In this document: piece after piece, positions 36,354-44,948 of the stretch
How positions within the stretch are numbered: position 1 is the stretch's first letter
Layout of the letters: each line of letters opens with the position of its first letter
NCBI RefSeq assembly: GCF_029360705.1
Contig: NZ_JARKMX010000008.1
Location: forward strand, 3,789,479-3,853,478
From: Paraflavitalea pollutisoli
GTDB lineage: Bacteria; Bacteroidota; Bacteroidia; Chitinophagales; Chitinophagaceae
DNA length: 64,000 nucleotides
Direction of reading: 5' to 3'
Program-made: the position numbers and the translations under genes
The notes under the pieces: generated by a model
Told to the model about the DNA's origin: nothing
The model's input: the letters and a program-made list of their open reading frames with translations, nothing else
The model's database searches: none

Positions 36354-36809
36354 TTATCCACCGATGTTTACGGAGAAGTTGATCTCAGCAGGAGGAAGGC
36401 ATTTTTCATCATTACATACCATGTACTCCACTTTACCAGCCAGGTTGGTCTTGGCGGCTCCCTTTACTTTTACGACCTGTACAAAGTTGACGGTATGCTC
36501 GTAGTAATTCACCACACCATCCCAAACATCTTCTTTTTTCTTGATCAGCTTGCCCAACTCCTTGGGTTTGCCATCTACTGTCAGCAAGGGATTTTTGTTG
36601 AAAGAGAACGTCGTCGGTACTGGCCCATCAACGCCTACATTTTGAGAATAGATATGCCAGTCGCCGGTAATGGTGGCGGTCAGGTGTACCTCATAGGTCT
36701 TATCGGCTATCTTCTTAGCGGTAAATGTCCAATTAACAGGTTTCTCCTGCGCAAAAGCACCAGCAAAACCAACAACAGCCAAAACGAGTAACAGGTATTT
36801 CTTCATCAT
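36354..36809 (-). CDS. Stand-alone DsbD alpha-domain protein (copy 2)
   Basis: 151 residues, signal peptide (about 1-20, ending AFAQ), with redox pair Cys132 and Cys137 (CNDEKCLPP). Clearly paralogous to copy 1, sharing most of the segment from WHLYSQN-like through VNFVQVVKVKG to NLAGK. First gene of the operon with copy 1 and dsbD. The start is ATG-ATG; either could serve. Periplasmic. Confidence 0.85.
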   Translation of the reverse strand: MMKKYLLLVLAVVGFAGAFAQEKPVNWTFTAKKIADKTYEVHLTATITGDWHIYSQNVGVDGPVPTTFSFNKNPLLTVDGKPKELGKLIKKKEDVWDGVVNYYEHTVNFVQVVKVKGAAKTNLAGKVEYMVCNDEKCLPPAEINFSVNIGG

Positions 36810-36951
36810 GAATGTTTCTATTAAGACAGAAAATGAGGAGCAATGTACTAAAGGTTATCTTAATTTTTCTTTAAAATGACTCTGTCTCCTGCGATTAACC
36901 CGTTATAGGCAGTAACCTTTCCCGGATACCCAGGTCTTTGACCAGCACCGG

Positions 36952-36974
36952 AATGGATTCACAACGAATCCATT
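36952..36974. other. Perfect stem-loop in the 261-bp gap upstream of the dsb operon
   Basis: AATGGATTC-ACAAC-GAATCCATT, 9-bp stem and 5-base loop, without a U-run on either strand. It lies between the stop of the DUF6427 gene and the dsb operon. Role unknown. Confidence 0.4.
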
Positions 36975-37070
36975 ACAGAACGAATCAGCTGGGGTTGCCC
37001 AAAACGACAACTGTTGCAAATGACGCTGCAGAAAATGCAAGTAGCTGATTTACATTAAGTTGAATACGAC

Positions 37071-38054
37071 TTAGGCCTGCGTCCAGTAGCCAATATACAG
37101 AGCCCATCCAAAAATAATCCAATGCAATGCCGAAGCAAACCAGGTACGCGTGGGATAAAAATAGGCAGCAGCATGAAAGGCCGTCAACGGTACGGCACAC
37201 AATAGCCAGTTTACATAGTTGTTACCCCCATTGGCCACGATGATCAGCATCGATACGATGAGGAACACCAACAACAGGCTCCAGCTTTTGCGCACGTTGA
37301 TCAACATCTTCGTCAGGTTATTCTGCACAAAGAAGCCGCCAATAATAAAAGGAAAGATCAACAAGGCTATGCTCACCGTTACGGTGATGGAGGAAGGCAT
37401 CACCGGCAGGTTGAAGGAAATATTGGGCTGTATCTTTTTCCAATCCCACTGGTTGGTCAGGAACAAGACGATTCCGAGGAAATAATATGGTGTTGTAATA
37501 CCCAGTATGCCGATCAGCCATTCGCGTACCCGCAGCGGGCGCATGATAAACAGCGACACCAGCAAAAAGACGGCAAACACGATGGCAGGTTTGTACATGA
37601 GCGTCACCACCCCGGTCAGCAGGCCCACATTGAAAATGGCCGCCCCCGGTTTGTTGGAGTTGTACAAAACACTCACCCGGTAGTAGATCCAGATCAGCAA
37701 CGAGTTGATCAGCAACGGCGCCGAAAAATGGTTCCACTCGATAAACAACGTGGTAATGAGCAGGTAGGCCATGCCCGGCAGGTAATTGGGCCGGGCGATC
37801 ATCTTCTGTTCATTGCAGACCTTATTGAACATAATGGCCTGACTATACAGCAGGAAAAACGTGATCAGGGTATAAATGATGGGCGGGAAATGCAAGGGCG
37901 CCAGGAAATCCAATAACCAGATATACACGAAATGATCGTCTGGCTGCCGCAAGGGAGGCATCGGATGCAGCAGCATACCAAACTTAAGAACGAGACCATA
38001 AATCAGCAACACCAGGATGTTGCCGGAATTCTTCTGTTTAAAAAGGCCAGTCAC
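37071..38054 (-). CDS. DUF6427 polytopic membrane protein
   Basis: 327 residues with about nine or ten transmembrane helices. The opening (MTGLFKQKNSGNILVLLIYGLVLKFGMLLHP) is typical of DUF6427, a Bacteroidota inner membrane family of unknown function. A loop with RPLRVREWLIGILGI is conserved in such proteins (recall). It lies 18 bases after the stop of the secreted protein gene and is probably cotranscribed with it. Confidence 0.88.
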   Translation of the reverse strand: MTGLFKQKNSGNILVLLIYGLVLKFGMLLHPMPPLRQPDDHFVYIWLLDFLAPLHFPPIIYTLITFFLLYSQAIMFNKVCNEQKMIARPNYLPGMAYLLITTLFIEWNHFSAPLLINSLLIWIYYRVSVLYNSNKPGAAIFNVGLLTGVVTLMYKPAIVFAVFLLVSLFIMRPLRVREWLIGILGITTPYYFLGIVLFLTNQWDWKKIQPNISFNLPVMPSSITVTVSIALLIFPFIIGGFFVQNNLTKMLINVRKSWSLLLVFLIVSMLIIVANGGNNYVNWLLCAVPLTAFHAAAYFYPTRTWFASALHWIIFGWALYIGYWTQA

Positions 38055-38072
38055 TGGATATGGATAGAAGGG

Positions 38073-39611
38073 TTAGAAATCAACTTTGGCGAACGTTAAA
38101 TAATTCCGATACTGACAGGGAATGATCATAGAGCGGGCACTGATCTGCTTGCCATAACGCGGCATGAACTCGATCGCCCGGTCGAGCCCCTTCAGGGTTG
38201 GCCTGCGGGTGATCTGACCTTCGGGTCCGATGCTCTGGTCATTCAGCAGCAAGGTACGACGCTCATACAGATTAAAGAGAAAATGCAACTCTCCACCTGT
38301 ATTCATAATCTGGTGTGATACCAATCCTTCACCCTCATCATCAAACTGGCTCTTCGGTATCACATTGTTCCACTCCAGGTTCCCGTCTTTATCGAACGAC
38401 AGGATCATGATATTCTCCGCATGATAGCGGGTGTTCTGCGATCCATTCCCCCACCGGTTCCAGGGTGACCCCCAGGAATTGTAATAGGGGGAATAATAAT
38501 TATAATACATCGGGGATGCCCAGGGACTGTTCCAGTTGTAATAATCCCACCGGTTAAAAGCCCCACCGCGGGAAGTCGTGTACATCGACTCTCCGATCAG
38601 GATGAAACCGCCGTCGCGCTTCACGATCATATTCTTAATGAAATAATCGTTGAAGGCCAGTCGCAGGTTGGCATCAGGCCCCTTCGCCAGCCGGCGCAAG
38701 TCTTCCGAAAAGGCCAGGTTCGATTCCCGCAACAGCGCATCGGAGCTTTTGTCCCAGACCGCTGTATACAATCCCTCGATATTCCCCCGCTTCTGCTTAT
38801 AGTACAAGGCAGTGAATATATAACGCCGATTGGTATTATCTATTTTGATCTTTACCTCATCCAGCACTTTTTCTCCGATTTTAAGGTCGGAAATCACAAA
38901 CTGCTCCTCCGTTGCTTTCTTCCTTATCAGCCGCACATCCGACACGAAATCACTGCCACTTTTCCGGATATACTTGCCAAACACCATATCCCCATCATTG
39001 TCGACCAGGAAATCTGTGAAATAATCGTTCCGCTCTTCCATGGCCAGCGACATCCGGTGCTTTTGCTGCAACTGCAGCTCATTGTTGTACAACAGGGTGG
39101 TGAACAGGAAGTTGTTGGGATTCTTGCTGTTGATCTTGAACACCAGGATCTTGCTCTTATCATCACTGAATACCGTCGTATAGATCTTATTGCTGGCTGC
39201 CCACCCAATGCGGGTCGTATCCAGCTCAACAGGATCCGTCAGCATTTTGGCCTGGGAGTTCAGTTTTACGCCCATACAGTATACCACTCCTTTACGCTGA
39301 AATTGGTAGATCATCCACAGGTGATCGGTGAAGGGTACAAAATCGACATTGATCCACCGGTCGTCCATATAGTCGAGCTTCACCCGCTCCACCAGTTTCA
39401 TCTCGTTATCGTATACACTGATAGCATTATCTGTCCGGTTGTTCTTGAACACCAGAATATTATTGCCCACTTTGCCAATGATCTCGAAGTTGGTACGACG
39501 GCTATCGTCGCGTTCCGATTCTGAATAATAAATTCTTTGAGCAGAAGATATCAGCGGAAAACAGGCGATCAGGACAAAGGCCAGCAACGAGCCAATTAGT
39601 TGATTTTTCAT
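38073..39611 (-). CDS. Secreted protein of unknown function with aromatic-rich insert
   Basis: 512 residues from the ATG at 39609-39611; this start gives a signal peptide (MKNQLIGSLLAFVLIACFPLISSAQ), while the longer ORF adds 25 non-signal residues. Many short beta strands (FEIIGKVGNNILVFKN, KILVFKINSK and others) suggest a beta-propeller-like fold (inference). Residues about 365-400 form a low-complexity Trp/Tyr/Asn/Gly-rich loop (WDYYNWNSPWASPMYYNYY and onwards). No known family was recognised. It is followed directly by the DUF6427 gene. Confidence 0.78.
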   Translation of the reverse strand: MKNQLIGSLLAFVLIACFPLISSAQRIYYSESERDDSRRTNFEIIGKVGNNILVFKNNRTDNAISVYDNEMKLVERVKLDYMDDRWINVDFVPFTDHLWMIYQFQRKGVVYCMGVKLNSQAKMLTDPVELDTTRIGWAASNKIYTTVFSDDKSKILVFKINSKNPNNFLFTTLLYNNELQLQQKHRMSLAMEERNDYFTDFLVDNDGDMVFGKYIRKSGSDFVSDVRLIRKKATEEQFVISDLKIGEKVLDEVKIKIDNTNRRYIFTALYYKQKRGNIEGLYTAVWDKSSDALLRESNLAFSEDLRRLAKGPDANLRLAFNDYFIKNMIVKRDGGFILIGESMYTTSRGGAFNRWDYYNWNSPWASPMYYNYYSPYYNSWGSPWNRWGNGSQNTRYHAENIMILSFDKDGNLEWNNVIPKSQFDDEGEGLVSHQIMNTGGELHFLFNLYERRTLLLNDQSIGPEGQITRRPTLKGLDRAIEFMPRYGKQISARSMIIPCQYRNYLTFAKVDF

Positions 39612-40070
39612 CGTGGAGTTGCAATGCATTAGCACATTCTTGCATGCCAAATTAAGGATTGTAGTACGCCTGCCCAAAATTTCCATATAATTTTAAGTAT
39701 TTGTATTTGTGGTAATTGCTGGTGGATGAAAGCATTCGGGACACGCGCTCCGGCTTGCGTCCTGTGAGGCACCCCCACCAACCTATAGACGGATAGAAAC
39801 ACAGAAAGGCTGCCAGCCCCCCGCCTGGCATAAGAAAACGATAAACCCGGCCGACCTCCCGGCCTTTTCCTAACGGCCTGGACCCGATGTACTTTTCGCG
39901 GTTCTGGTCAATGGATGTGCCGGTACAGCGTATTGCATAAATCGCCCCACAATAAATGATGCAGACAATTCATTTATTTACGTATACCTTTGTTCTGCCG
40001 GGTTCCTGTAACCCGGCATTGTAATTGACGATATTGTTAAACCCTTTGAAACGGGATAAGCTACACTACA
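39612..40070. other. Intergenic region between divergent genes with the kup promoter
   Basis: 459 bases. A TACCTTTG element at 39985-39992 matches TAnnTTTG and is a probable kup promoter with a leader of about 75 bases. No ORF or RNA family is recognised in the rest. Confidence 0.4.
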
Positions 40071-42059
40071 GTGAGCAAACAGATTAACAAAGTGACCGCG
40101 GCAGGGCTGGTAGTTGCATTAGGTATTATATATGGCGACATTGGCACATCCCCGCTCTACGTTTTCAACGCTATTATCAGCGACCGGGTGATCAACGAAG
40201 ACCTCATTATCGGAGCGCTTTCCTGTATCATCTGGACCATCACCCTTCAAACCACCGTCAAGTACGTAATACTTGTATTGCAAGCCGACAACCGGGGGGA
40301 AGGGGGTACTTTCGCACTGTATGCGCTGGTCAGGAGGCAGCGAAAATGGCTGGTCATACCGGCCATGATCGGCGGGGCAGCTCTACTGGCCGATGGTATC
40401 ATTACCCCGCCCATCTCGATCACCTCCGCCGTCGAAGGCCTTCAAAAGATACCCGCACTGGAAGGCAAAATAGACCATTACATCATTTACATCGTTATTG
40501 CCATCCTGGCGCTCTTCTTCTTCCTCCAGCAATTTGGTACCGCCTCTATCGGCAAACTCTTCGGCCCCATCATGCTGATCTGGTTTTCCATGCTCGCCAT
40601 TCTGGGAACCTGGCACCTGTTTGACGATATTACGATCCTGCGGGCCTTCAGCCCCTACTATGGTATCGAGTTCCTGCATACCTACCCGAACGCATTATGG
40701 CTGCTGGGCGCCGTCTTTCTTTGTACCACGGGTGCGGAAGCCCTGTACAGTGACCTGGGCCATTGTGGAAAAGGCAATATCCGGGTATCCTGGATCTTTG
40801 TAAAGACCTGTTTATTACTCAACTACCTCGGTCAGGGCGCTTCTTTGCTGAAGCACCACACCGGTTTACAAATAACGGCGGAAGTCAAAAAGACGCTTGG
40901 CATCAATGCTTTTTACGACCTGATGCCTCAATGGTTTGTGATCGTAGGAGTGGTGATCGCCACCACCGCCGCCATCATCGCCAGCCAGGCCATGGTATCC
41001 GGCTCCTTCACCCTCATCAGTGAAGCGATGCGCCTCAACCTGTGGCCCAAATTCAAGATCCGCTACCCTTCCGAAGAAAAGGGGCAGCTGTTCATCCCCA
41101 GCCTCAACCTCATGATGTTCCTTGGCTGTGTCGGCATGGTCGTCTACTTCCAGACATCCTCCCGCATGGAGGCAGCTTATGGCCTGGCCATCATCCTCAC
41201 CATGCTCACCACGACCATTCTGTTTGCCAACTACCTGGTGGCCAAACGGGTCAAGTCGACCTATATCTATATTTACCTCGCGGGCTACATCGCCATCGAG
41301 ATCACCTACCTGATCGCCCTGCTGCAGAAGTTCACCCACGGTGGCTATATCACCCTCATTGTTGGCGGTATCATGTTTGCCGTGATGTACATCTGGTTCC
41401 GCAGCCGCAAGATCAAGAACCGCTATGTGGAGTTTGTACGGCTGGAGCATTATATCCCCCAGATCCAGGAGCTCAGCAACGACAAAACCGTTCCCAAGTA
41501 TGCTACCCACCTGGTATACCTCACCAGTGCAAATAATCCTAAGGAGATCGAGCACAAGATCATTTACTCGATCCTCAACAAGAAGCCCAAAAGGGCCGAT
41601 ATCTATTGGTTTGTACATGTCGACACACTCGATGATCCGTACACCTGCGAGTACAAAGTAGACCATATCATCCCCAACGATATCATACGGGTGGAGTTCC
41701 GCCTAGGTTTCCGCATGGAGCCACGCATCAACCTCATGTTCCGGAAAGTTGTGGCCGACCTGGTAGCCAACAAAGAAGTAAACATCACCAGCCGCTACGA
41801 AAGCCTGGAAAGGAACAATGTGGTGGGCGACTTCCAGTTCATCGTGATGGAAAAATACCTGAGCCAGGACAATGAACTGCCTTTCATCGAAAGGCTGATC
41901 ATGAAACTACACTTCACCCTCAAAGACTGGAGCCTCTCGGAAGAACGCGGATTCGGATTGGATACGGCCAACGTAACGGTCGAGAAATTTCCGCTCATCG
42001 TGGCCCCTGTCAACAACCCGAACCTCAAACGGGTGTACGACCCCGACGAACAATTTTAA
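40071..42059 (+). CDS. kup: KUP-family potassium transporter
   Basis: 662 residues from a GTG start at 40071 (MSKQINKVTAAGLVVALGIIYGDIGTSPLYVF). Twelve transmembrane helices in the first about 440 residues, with the family motif GIIYGDIGTSPLY and GGEGGTFALYAL-like RGEGGTF at about 76-82. The C-terminal about 200 residues form a cytoplasmic domain. Low-affinity K+/H+ symport into the cell. Monocistronic; hairpin at 42104 follows. Confidence 0.96.
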   Translation: MSKQINKVTAAGLVVALGIIYGDIGTSPLYVFNAIISDRVINEDLIIGALSCIIWTITLQTTVKYVILVLQADNRGEGGTFALYALVRRQRKWLVIPAMIGGAALLADGIITPPISITSAVEGLQKIPALEGKIDHYIIYIVIAILALFFFLQQFGTASIGKLFGPIMLIWFSMLAILGTWHLFDDITILRAFSPYYGIEFLHTYPNALWLLGAVFLCTTGAEALYSDLGHCGKGNIRVSWIFVKTCLLLNYLGQGASLLKHHTGLQITAEVKKTLGINAFYDLMPQWFVIVGVVIATTAAIIASQAMVSGSFTLISEAMRLNLWPKFKIRYPSEEKGQLFIPSLNLMMFLGCVGMVVYFQTSSRMEAAYGLAIILTMLTTTILFANYLVAKRVKSTYIYIYLAGYIAIEITYLIALLQKFTHGGYITLIVGGIMFAVMYIWFRSRKIKNRYVEFVRLEHYIPQIQELSNDKTVPKYATHLVYLTSANNPKEIEHKIIYSILNKKPKRADIYWFVHVDTLDDPYTCEYKVDHIIPNDIIRVEFRLGFRMEPRINLMFRKVVADLVANKEVNITSRYESLERNNVVGDFQFIVMEKYLSQDNELPFIERLIMKLHFTLKDWSLSEERGFGLDTANVTVEKFPLIVAPVNNPNLKRVYDPDEQF

Positions 42060-42103
42060 AGATACCAGGCCACCGGCTCACCGCCAGCTGCCTGCACCTC
42101 ATC

Positions 42104-42141
42104 AACCCCTGGGCTTTTGCAACAGCAAACACTCAGGGGTT
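42104..42141 (+). terminator. Hairpin after kup
   Basis: AACCCCTG (42104-42111) pairs with CAGGGGTT (42134-42141) around a 22-base loop that itself contains TTTTGC/GCAAA. The U-run (TTTATTG) is weak. It overlaps the earliest possible TTG start of the next ORF, arguing against that start. Confidence 0.5.
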
Positions 42142-42194
42142 TATTGTATCTTCAGACAAGGCTCTATTACGACACACCAAAACCGGTCATCGCC

Positions 42195-42983
42195 TTGCCT
42201 GTCATCGTCTGGTACATATTGGGAGGAATTGCGTTGCTGACAATAGCCGCCTGGCTCTTGCAAGACCGGTTCATTTTCAAACCAGAGCGACTACCGGCCG
42301 ATTTCAAATTCAAATTTGACGTTCCTTTCCATGAGCTGTTCTTTGACGTAGAACCGGGCGTACGCATCAATGGCCTGCACTTTTACCGCGCAGCACCCAA
42401 AGGGCTTATTCTTTACTTCCACGGCAACTCCCGCAGCATCAAAGGTTGGGCGAAATACGCCCGCGACTTCTACCGGTACGACTACGATGTGGTCATGGTC
42501 GACTACCGCGGATTTGGCAAAAGCACCGGCAAACGCAGCGAAAAAGAAATGCTGTCAGATATGCAGTTTGTGTATACCGCCCTCACGAAAGACTACCCGG
42601 AACATCACATCATCGTGTACGGCCGCAGCATCGGCAGCGGTTTTGCCTGTAAAATTGCCGCAGACAACAAGCCCCGTTACCTGATCCTCGACGCCCCGTA
42701 TTATAATTTCCGCAAGGTAGTAGAGCGCTTTTTGCCCATCCTGCCCGTACGGTATGTACTGCGGTACCATCTACGCTCCGATCGCTGGATACGGTATGTC
42801 AACTGCCATACCTACATCATTCATGGTACGAAAGACTGGCTAATTCCCATCCGCCACAGCGAAAACCTGCAGGCCATCAACCCAACAAAGATCACCCTCA
42901 TCCGCATTCATGGTGGAATGCATAATAACTTACCTTCGTTCCCCGAATACCACAATTTTGTCCGGGACATCCTGAAATATTAA
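42195..42983 (+). CDS. Membrane-anchored alpha/beta hydrolase (first of a tandem pair)
   Basis: 262 residues if TTG 42195 is the start. No ATG occurs before the conserved part; TTG at 42117 or 42144 are alternatives, the first inside a hairpin. A single N-terminal helix (VIVWYILGGIALLTIAAWLL) is followed by an alpha/beta hydrolase domain: nucleophile GRSIGSG, an Asp in HGTKDWLIP, and a His in GGMHNN. The family is of BEM46/prolyl-oligopeptidase-like serine hydrolases; substrate unknown. The next gene starts the base after the stop (42984). Confidence 0.85.
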   Translation: MPVIVWYILGGIALLTIAAWLLQDRFIFKPERLPADFKFKFDVPFHELFFDVEPGVRINGLHFYRAAPKGLILYFHGNSRSIKGWAKYARDFYRYDYDVVMVDYRGFGKSTGKRSEKEMLSDMQFVYTALTKDYPEHHIIVYGRSIGSGFACKIAADNKPRYLILDAPYYNFRKVVERFLPILPVRYVLRYHLRSDRWIRYVNCHTYIIHGTKDWLIPIRHSENLQAINPTKITLIRIHGGMHNNLPSFPEYHNFVRDILKY

Positions 42984-43796
42984 ATGAAGAAAAAGAGTAG
43001 AATTCCCAGTTGGGTCAGCATCCTGATCATGGTCTATTGCCTCGGTGGCATTGTTATCTACTATGGGCAGGAAAAGATCATGTTGCAACCTGAGCCGGTC
43101 AGCATCGACAGCAACTACGCCTTCCCCAATCCCTACCGGGAAGTCAATATCCCATATGCGGCCGACGTAAATATGAATGTGATACAGTTCACGACGAAGG
43201 ATAGTGTACCGAAGGGCGTGGTATTGTATTTTCACGGCAATAAGCAAAACATTGGTCACTATGCCAACCAGGCTCCGGCATTTACCAGGAACGGCTATGA
43301 AGTATGGATGATCGACTATCCCGGATACGGTAAAAGCTCCGGAACGCTCACTGAGCAAGGTTTGTACGATTGGGCCCTCACCTTGTATAAGTTGGCCCGT
43401 GCCCGCTACACGCCCGATAGCATTGTACTGTATGGACGATCGATGGGCTCTGGTATAGCGACGCAGCTGGCATCCATACGCGATTGCAAATACCTGCTGC
43501 TCGAAGCACCTTACTATAGCTTTCCTTCCATCATGTCCAGTTACCTGCCCATCTACCCCTACGAAAGGTTGATCCGCCTAAAGATCCCTACCTGGCAATA
43601 TATGCAAAAGGTGACCGCACCGGTTACAATATTCCATGGTACCAATGATGGTGTGATCAGGATCAGCAATGCCCGCAGATTGCAGCCATACTTAAAGCCA
43701 AATGACCGGTTTATCGAGATAGAAGGCGGCAGCCACAACGACCTGTCGGCCTTCAAACCCTATCAGCAGGCGCTCGACTCCCTGCTAAGCCGTTAA
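42984..43796 (+). CDS. Membrane-anchored alpha/beta hydrolase (second of a tandem pair)
   Basis: 270 residues with one N-terminal helix (about 10-28, WVSILIMVYCLGGIVIYYG). The triad parts are GRSMGSG, HGTNDGVI and GGSHND. It is paralogous to the preceding hydrolase and begins immediately after its stop codon, so translation is likely coupled. Probably faces the periplasm or cytoplasm at the membrane; substrate unknown. Confidence 0.88.
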   Translation: MKKKSRIPSWVSILIMVYCLGGIVIYYGQEKIMLQPEPVSIDSNYAFPNPYREVNIPYAADVNMNVIQFTTKDSVPKGVVLYFHGNKQNIGHYANQAPAFTRNGYEVWMIDYPGYGKSSGTLTEQGLYDWALTLYKLARARYTPDSIVLYGRSMGSGIATQLASIRDCKYLLLEAPYYSFPSIMSSYLPIYPYERLIRLKIPTWQYMQKVTAPVTIFHGTNDGVIRISNARRLQPYLKPNDRFIEIEGGSHNDLSAFKPYQQALDSLLSR

Positions 43797-43833
43797 AAAA
43801 AAAAGACCGCACCGGGCTTTGCCTGGTGCGGTC
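43797..43833 (-). terminator. Intrinsic terminator of oxyR
   Basis: A 9-bp stem GACCGCACC/GGTGCGGTC followed on the minus strand by a T-run (TTTTTTTTTT). It lies 23 bases after the oxyR stop, between two convergent genes. Confidence 0.82.
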
Positions 43834-43856
43834 GGTATAGAAGATCACTTGTATCC

Positions 43857-44792
43857 TTAGATAGGTACCACGTTGGCGCTCTTATTCTTTCTGATCTTAT
43901 CGGGCATGCCCGCCAGCACTTCTTCTTTCAGCACTTCTATCAGCCGCTTCTTCACAAAATCACGGTGCACCACCAGGCTTACTTCCCGCATGGGCGCCGG
44001 CTTCTGAAAATGACGGACCATTTGCAGCCGCTTAGGGTCCATATCGAGGGTAGTGAGCTCGGGCAAAATAGTGATCCCATCATTCAACTCCACCATCCGG
44101 CGCAAGGCTTCAATACTACCAGCTTCATATTCAAAATGGGAGCTCATTTCGCTCGACTTGCGCAATTCACATAGGTTCACGATCTGTGATCGAAAGCAAT
44201 GCCCTTCTTCCATGAGCCACAGCTTTTCCGGATCGATGTCCTGCGCCAGCACATACGTTTTTTTATAAGCAACATTCTTCTTCGCCACATAGGCCAGCAG
44301 CTCTTCGTAAAACAATACATGCTCTTTGATCCCTTTTTCCTGGAGCGGCGTCACCACAATACCTACATCGATACGTCCTTCTCTTAACCGGCTGATAACA
44401 TATTCGGTCAGCATTTCCTGCACGATCAGCTTTACATGGGGATATTTCTTGGCGAAGCTTTGCACGAAGAGGGGCAGCAGGTAAGGCGCCAGGGTGGGGA
44501 TGATACCGATGCGCAGCTCACCGGTTAGGATTCCTTTCTTGTTTTGCACGATCTCCTGGATCACGTTTTTCTCGGCCAGGATCTTTCGTGCCTGTTCGAT
44601 GATCTCCACACCGGCTTCTGTTGGCACTACAGGTTGCTTGCTTCGATCGAAGATCTTGACACCCAACTCCTCTTCCAGTTTTTGGATCTGCATACTGAGG
44701 GTGGGTTGCGTTACATAACACCGGTTGGCTGCCATGGCAAAATGCCGGCAGATATCTACCGCCACGACGTATTCCAGTTGTACAAATGTCAT
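43857..44792 (-). CDS. oxyR: Hydrogen-peroxide sensor and LysR-family regulator OxyR
   Basis: 311 residues. N-terminal LysR helix-turn-helix (about 1-60, AANRCYVTQPTLSMQIQKLEEELG) and a C-terminal regulatory domain. The redox pair Cys199 and Cys208 (EGHCFRSQIVNLC) sits at the same numbering as in E. coli OxyR, forming the disulfide on peroxide exposure. It activates peroxide defence genes. An ATAG-N7-CTAT site abuts the start codon. No katG, ahpC or dps is in this window. Confidence 0.95.
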   Translation of the reverse strand: MTFVQLEYVVAVDICRHFAMAANRCYVTQPTLSMQIQKLEEELGVKIFDRSKQPVVPTEAGVEIIEQARKILAEKNVIQEIVQNKKGILTGELRIGIIPTLAPYLLPLFVQSFAKKYPHVKLIVQEMLTEYVISRLREGRIDVGIVVTPLQEKGIKEHVLFYEELLAYVAKKNVAYKKTYVLAQDIDPEKLWLMEEGHCFRSQIVNLCELRKSSEMSSHFEYEAGSIEALRRMVELNDGITILPELTTLDMDPKRLQMVRHFQKPAPMREVSLVVHRDFVKKRLIEVLKEEVLAGMPDKIRKNKSANVVPI

Positions 44793-44807
44793 ATAGAGTC
44801 CCTCTAT
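44793..44807. promoter_or_regulatory. ATAG-N7-CTAT palindrome at the oxyR start (candidate OxyR operator)
   Basis: ATAG (44793-44796), seven bases, CTAT (44804-44807), ending directly at the oxyR ATG (44790-44792). This is the outer half-site pattern known for OxyR. It lacks the inner T and A of the full consensus. It could also be an RNA hairpin over the ribosome-binding region. Confidence 0.4.
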
Positions 44808-44905
44808 GAGTCGATTCGATTAATCAATTAGATTTATCGGCAAAATAAACGAAGTTTTGCATTAATAATCGAATTGGCTTGGCTGATTGGTTATATAGGT
44901 TACAC

Positions 44906-44948
44906 AATGGAGGGCGCATCGGAGAGGTCTGGTGCGTCCATTTTTTTT
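44906..44948 (+). terminator. Terminator-like hairpin without an obvious upstream gene
   Basis: AATGGA-GGG-CGCA pairs with TGCG-TCCATT (three-base bulge) and is followed by TTTTTTTT. It is oriented plus, between oxyR start and the S66 stop, both minus. A TTG-N19-TAGGTTAC match (44874-44903) lies just before. Confidence 0.5.

Noticed and set aside
40866-41666. 266-codon minus-strand ORF inside kup
   Set aside because: Antisense shadow of a membrane transporter; translation is His/Asp-rich and unlike any family.
44874-44948. OxyS-like small RNA gene
   Set aside because: Only about 40 bases would be transcribed and there is no similarity to OxyS; kept only as a low-interest finding.
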